Below, in pieces: positions 23,866 through 23,950 of a stretch of 23,950 nt of DNA. The notes beneath the pieces are model-generated. The model did no database searches. It worked only from the letters and a program-made list of their open reading frames with translations, and had not been told where the DNA came from. This DNA is from a virus, in IMG/VR virus record IMGVR_UViG_3300046011_000553, positions 1-23,950 of that record; one strand, 5' to 3'. Position numbers and translations under genes: made by a program. Numbering within the stretch: the first letter of the stretch is position 1; every line of letters starts with the position of its first letter.

Positions 23866-23950
23866 CTGATAATGAATTAATAGCAACTCTTGAAATAGAA
23901 GGAACTGATTTATATATTCATACTCAGTTATGCCATGCAAGATATGAATT
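23862..23950 (+). CDS. Small protein, cut by the window end
   Basis: The ATG at 23862 overlaps the TGA of the previous gene (ATGA). The frame stays open to the window edge, giving 29 full codons: MTDNELIATLEIEGTDLYIH followed by TQLCHARYE. The DLxxHxxLCxxRYE arrangement recalls a small helical protein family I associate with phages, but the C-terminal part is missing and no function can be given. Confidence 0.45.
   Translation, partial: MTDNELIATLEIEGTDLYIHTQLCHARYE

Noticed and set aside
1-23950. tRNA genes, integrase, attachment sites or insertion sequences
   Set aside because: No gap is longer than about 90 bases and none shows cloverleaf-like or terminal inverted-repeat structure; no integrase or transposase motif is visible in any frame.

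Overview
This window is the structural (virion) module of a tailed double-stranded DNA phage. All 26 genes I support lie on the + strand, tightly packed and often overlapping, in the classical order: terminase, portal, scaffold, capsid, connector, tail tube, tail chaperones, tape measure, tail tip, fibres. A lambda-like tape measure, a lambda-like tail-chaperone frameshift and a J-like tip protein, with no contractile-sheath gene, point to a siphovirus. The base composition is AT-rich (about 38% G+C in one 180-base sample). Small accessory proteins resemble types I associate with aquatic phages, which suggests an aquatic bacterial host. The host cannot be named from this window. TAA, TAG and TGA are all used as stops, so the genetic code is standard.

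Layout. 1-492: two small unknown genes, the first with a signal peptide and three YNP repeats. 542-3999: a packaging unit that begins with an unusual fusion of a ParB-like domain to a GT-B glycosyltransferase, followed by terminase small and large subunits. 4034-8681: the head and upper-tail block (portal, a 59-residue unknown, scaffold, major capsid protein, adaptor, probable tail terminator, tail tube), closed by a clear intrinsic terminator at 8708-8731. 8766-12592: a 58-residue unknown, the tail assembly chaperones G and GT with a GGGAAAG slippery site, a gp10-like protein and the tape measure. 12599-17503: the tail tip, ending in a receptor-type C-terminal domain and a very AT-rich orphan gene. 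17593-23572: a probable base protein for the fibre, a 1561-residue collagen-like fibre and a glycine-rich adhesin. 23584-23950: two small conserved-looking genes, the last cut by the window end.

Regulation. Five intergenic gaps carry a TAAATA element shortly before a gene block. One is an exact TATAAATA, the T4-type late promoter sequence, directly behind the terminator. A second hairpin lies before the fibre genes.

The most unusual observations are: (1) the ParB-like/glycosyltransferase fusion, in the position and with the linker where phages normally carry a ParB/DNA-methyltransferase, suggesting a DNA-glycosylating modification enzyme; (2) the recurring TAAATA elements in a siphovirus-type genome; (3) the AT-rich tail-tip and orphan-gene cassette, which contains an all-G/C hairpin; (4) the modular, internally duplicated collagen fibre with long identical DNA repeats.
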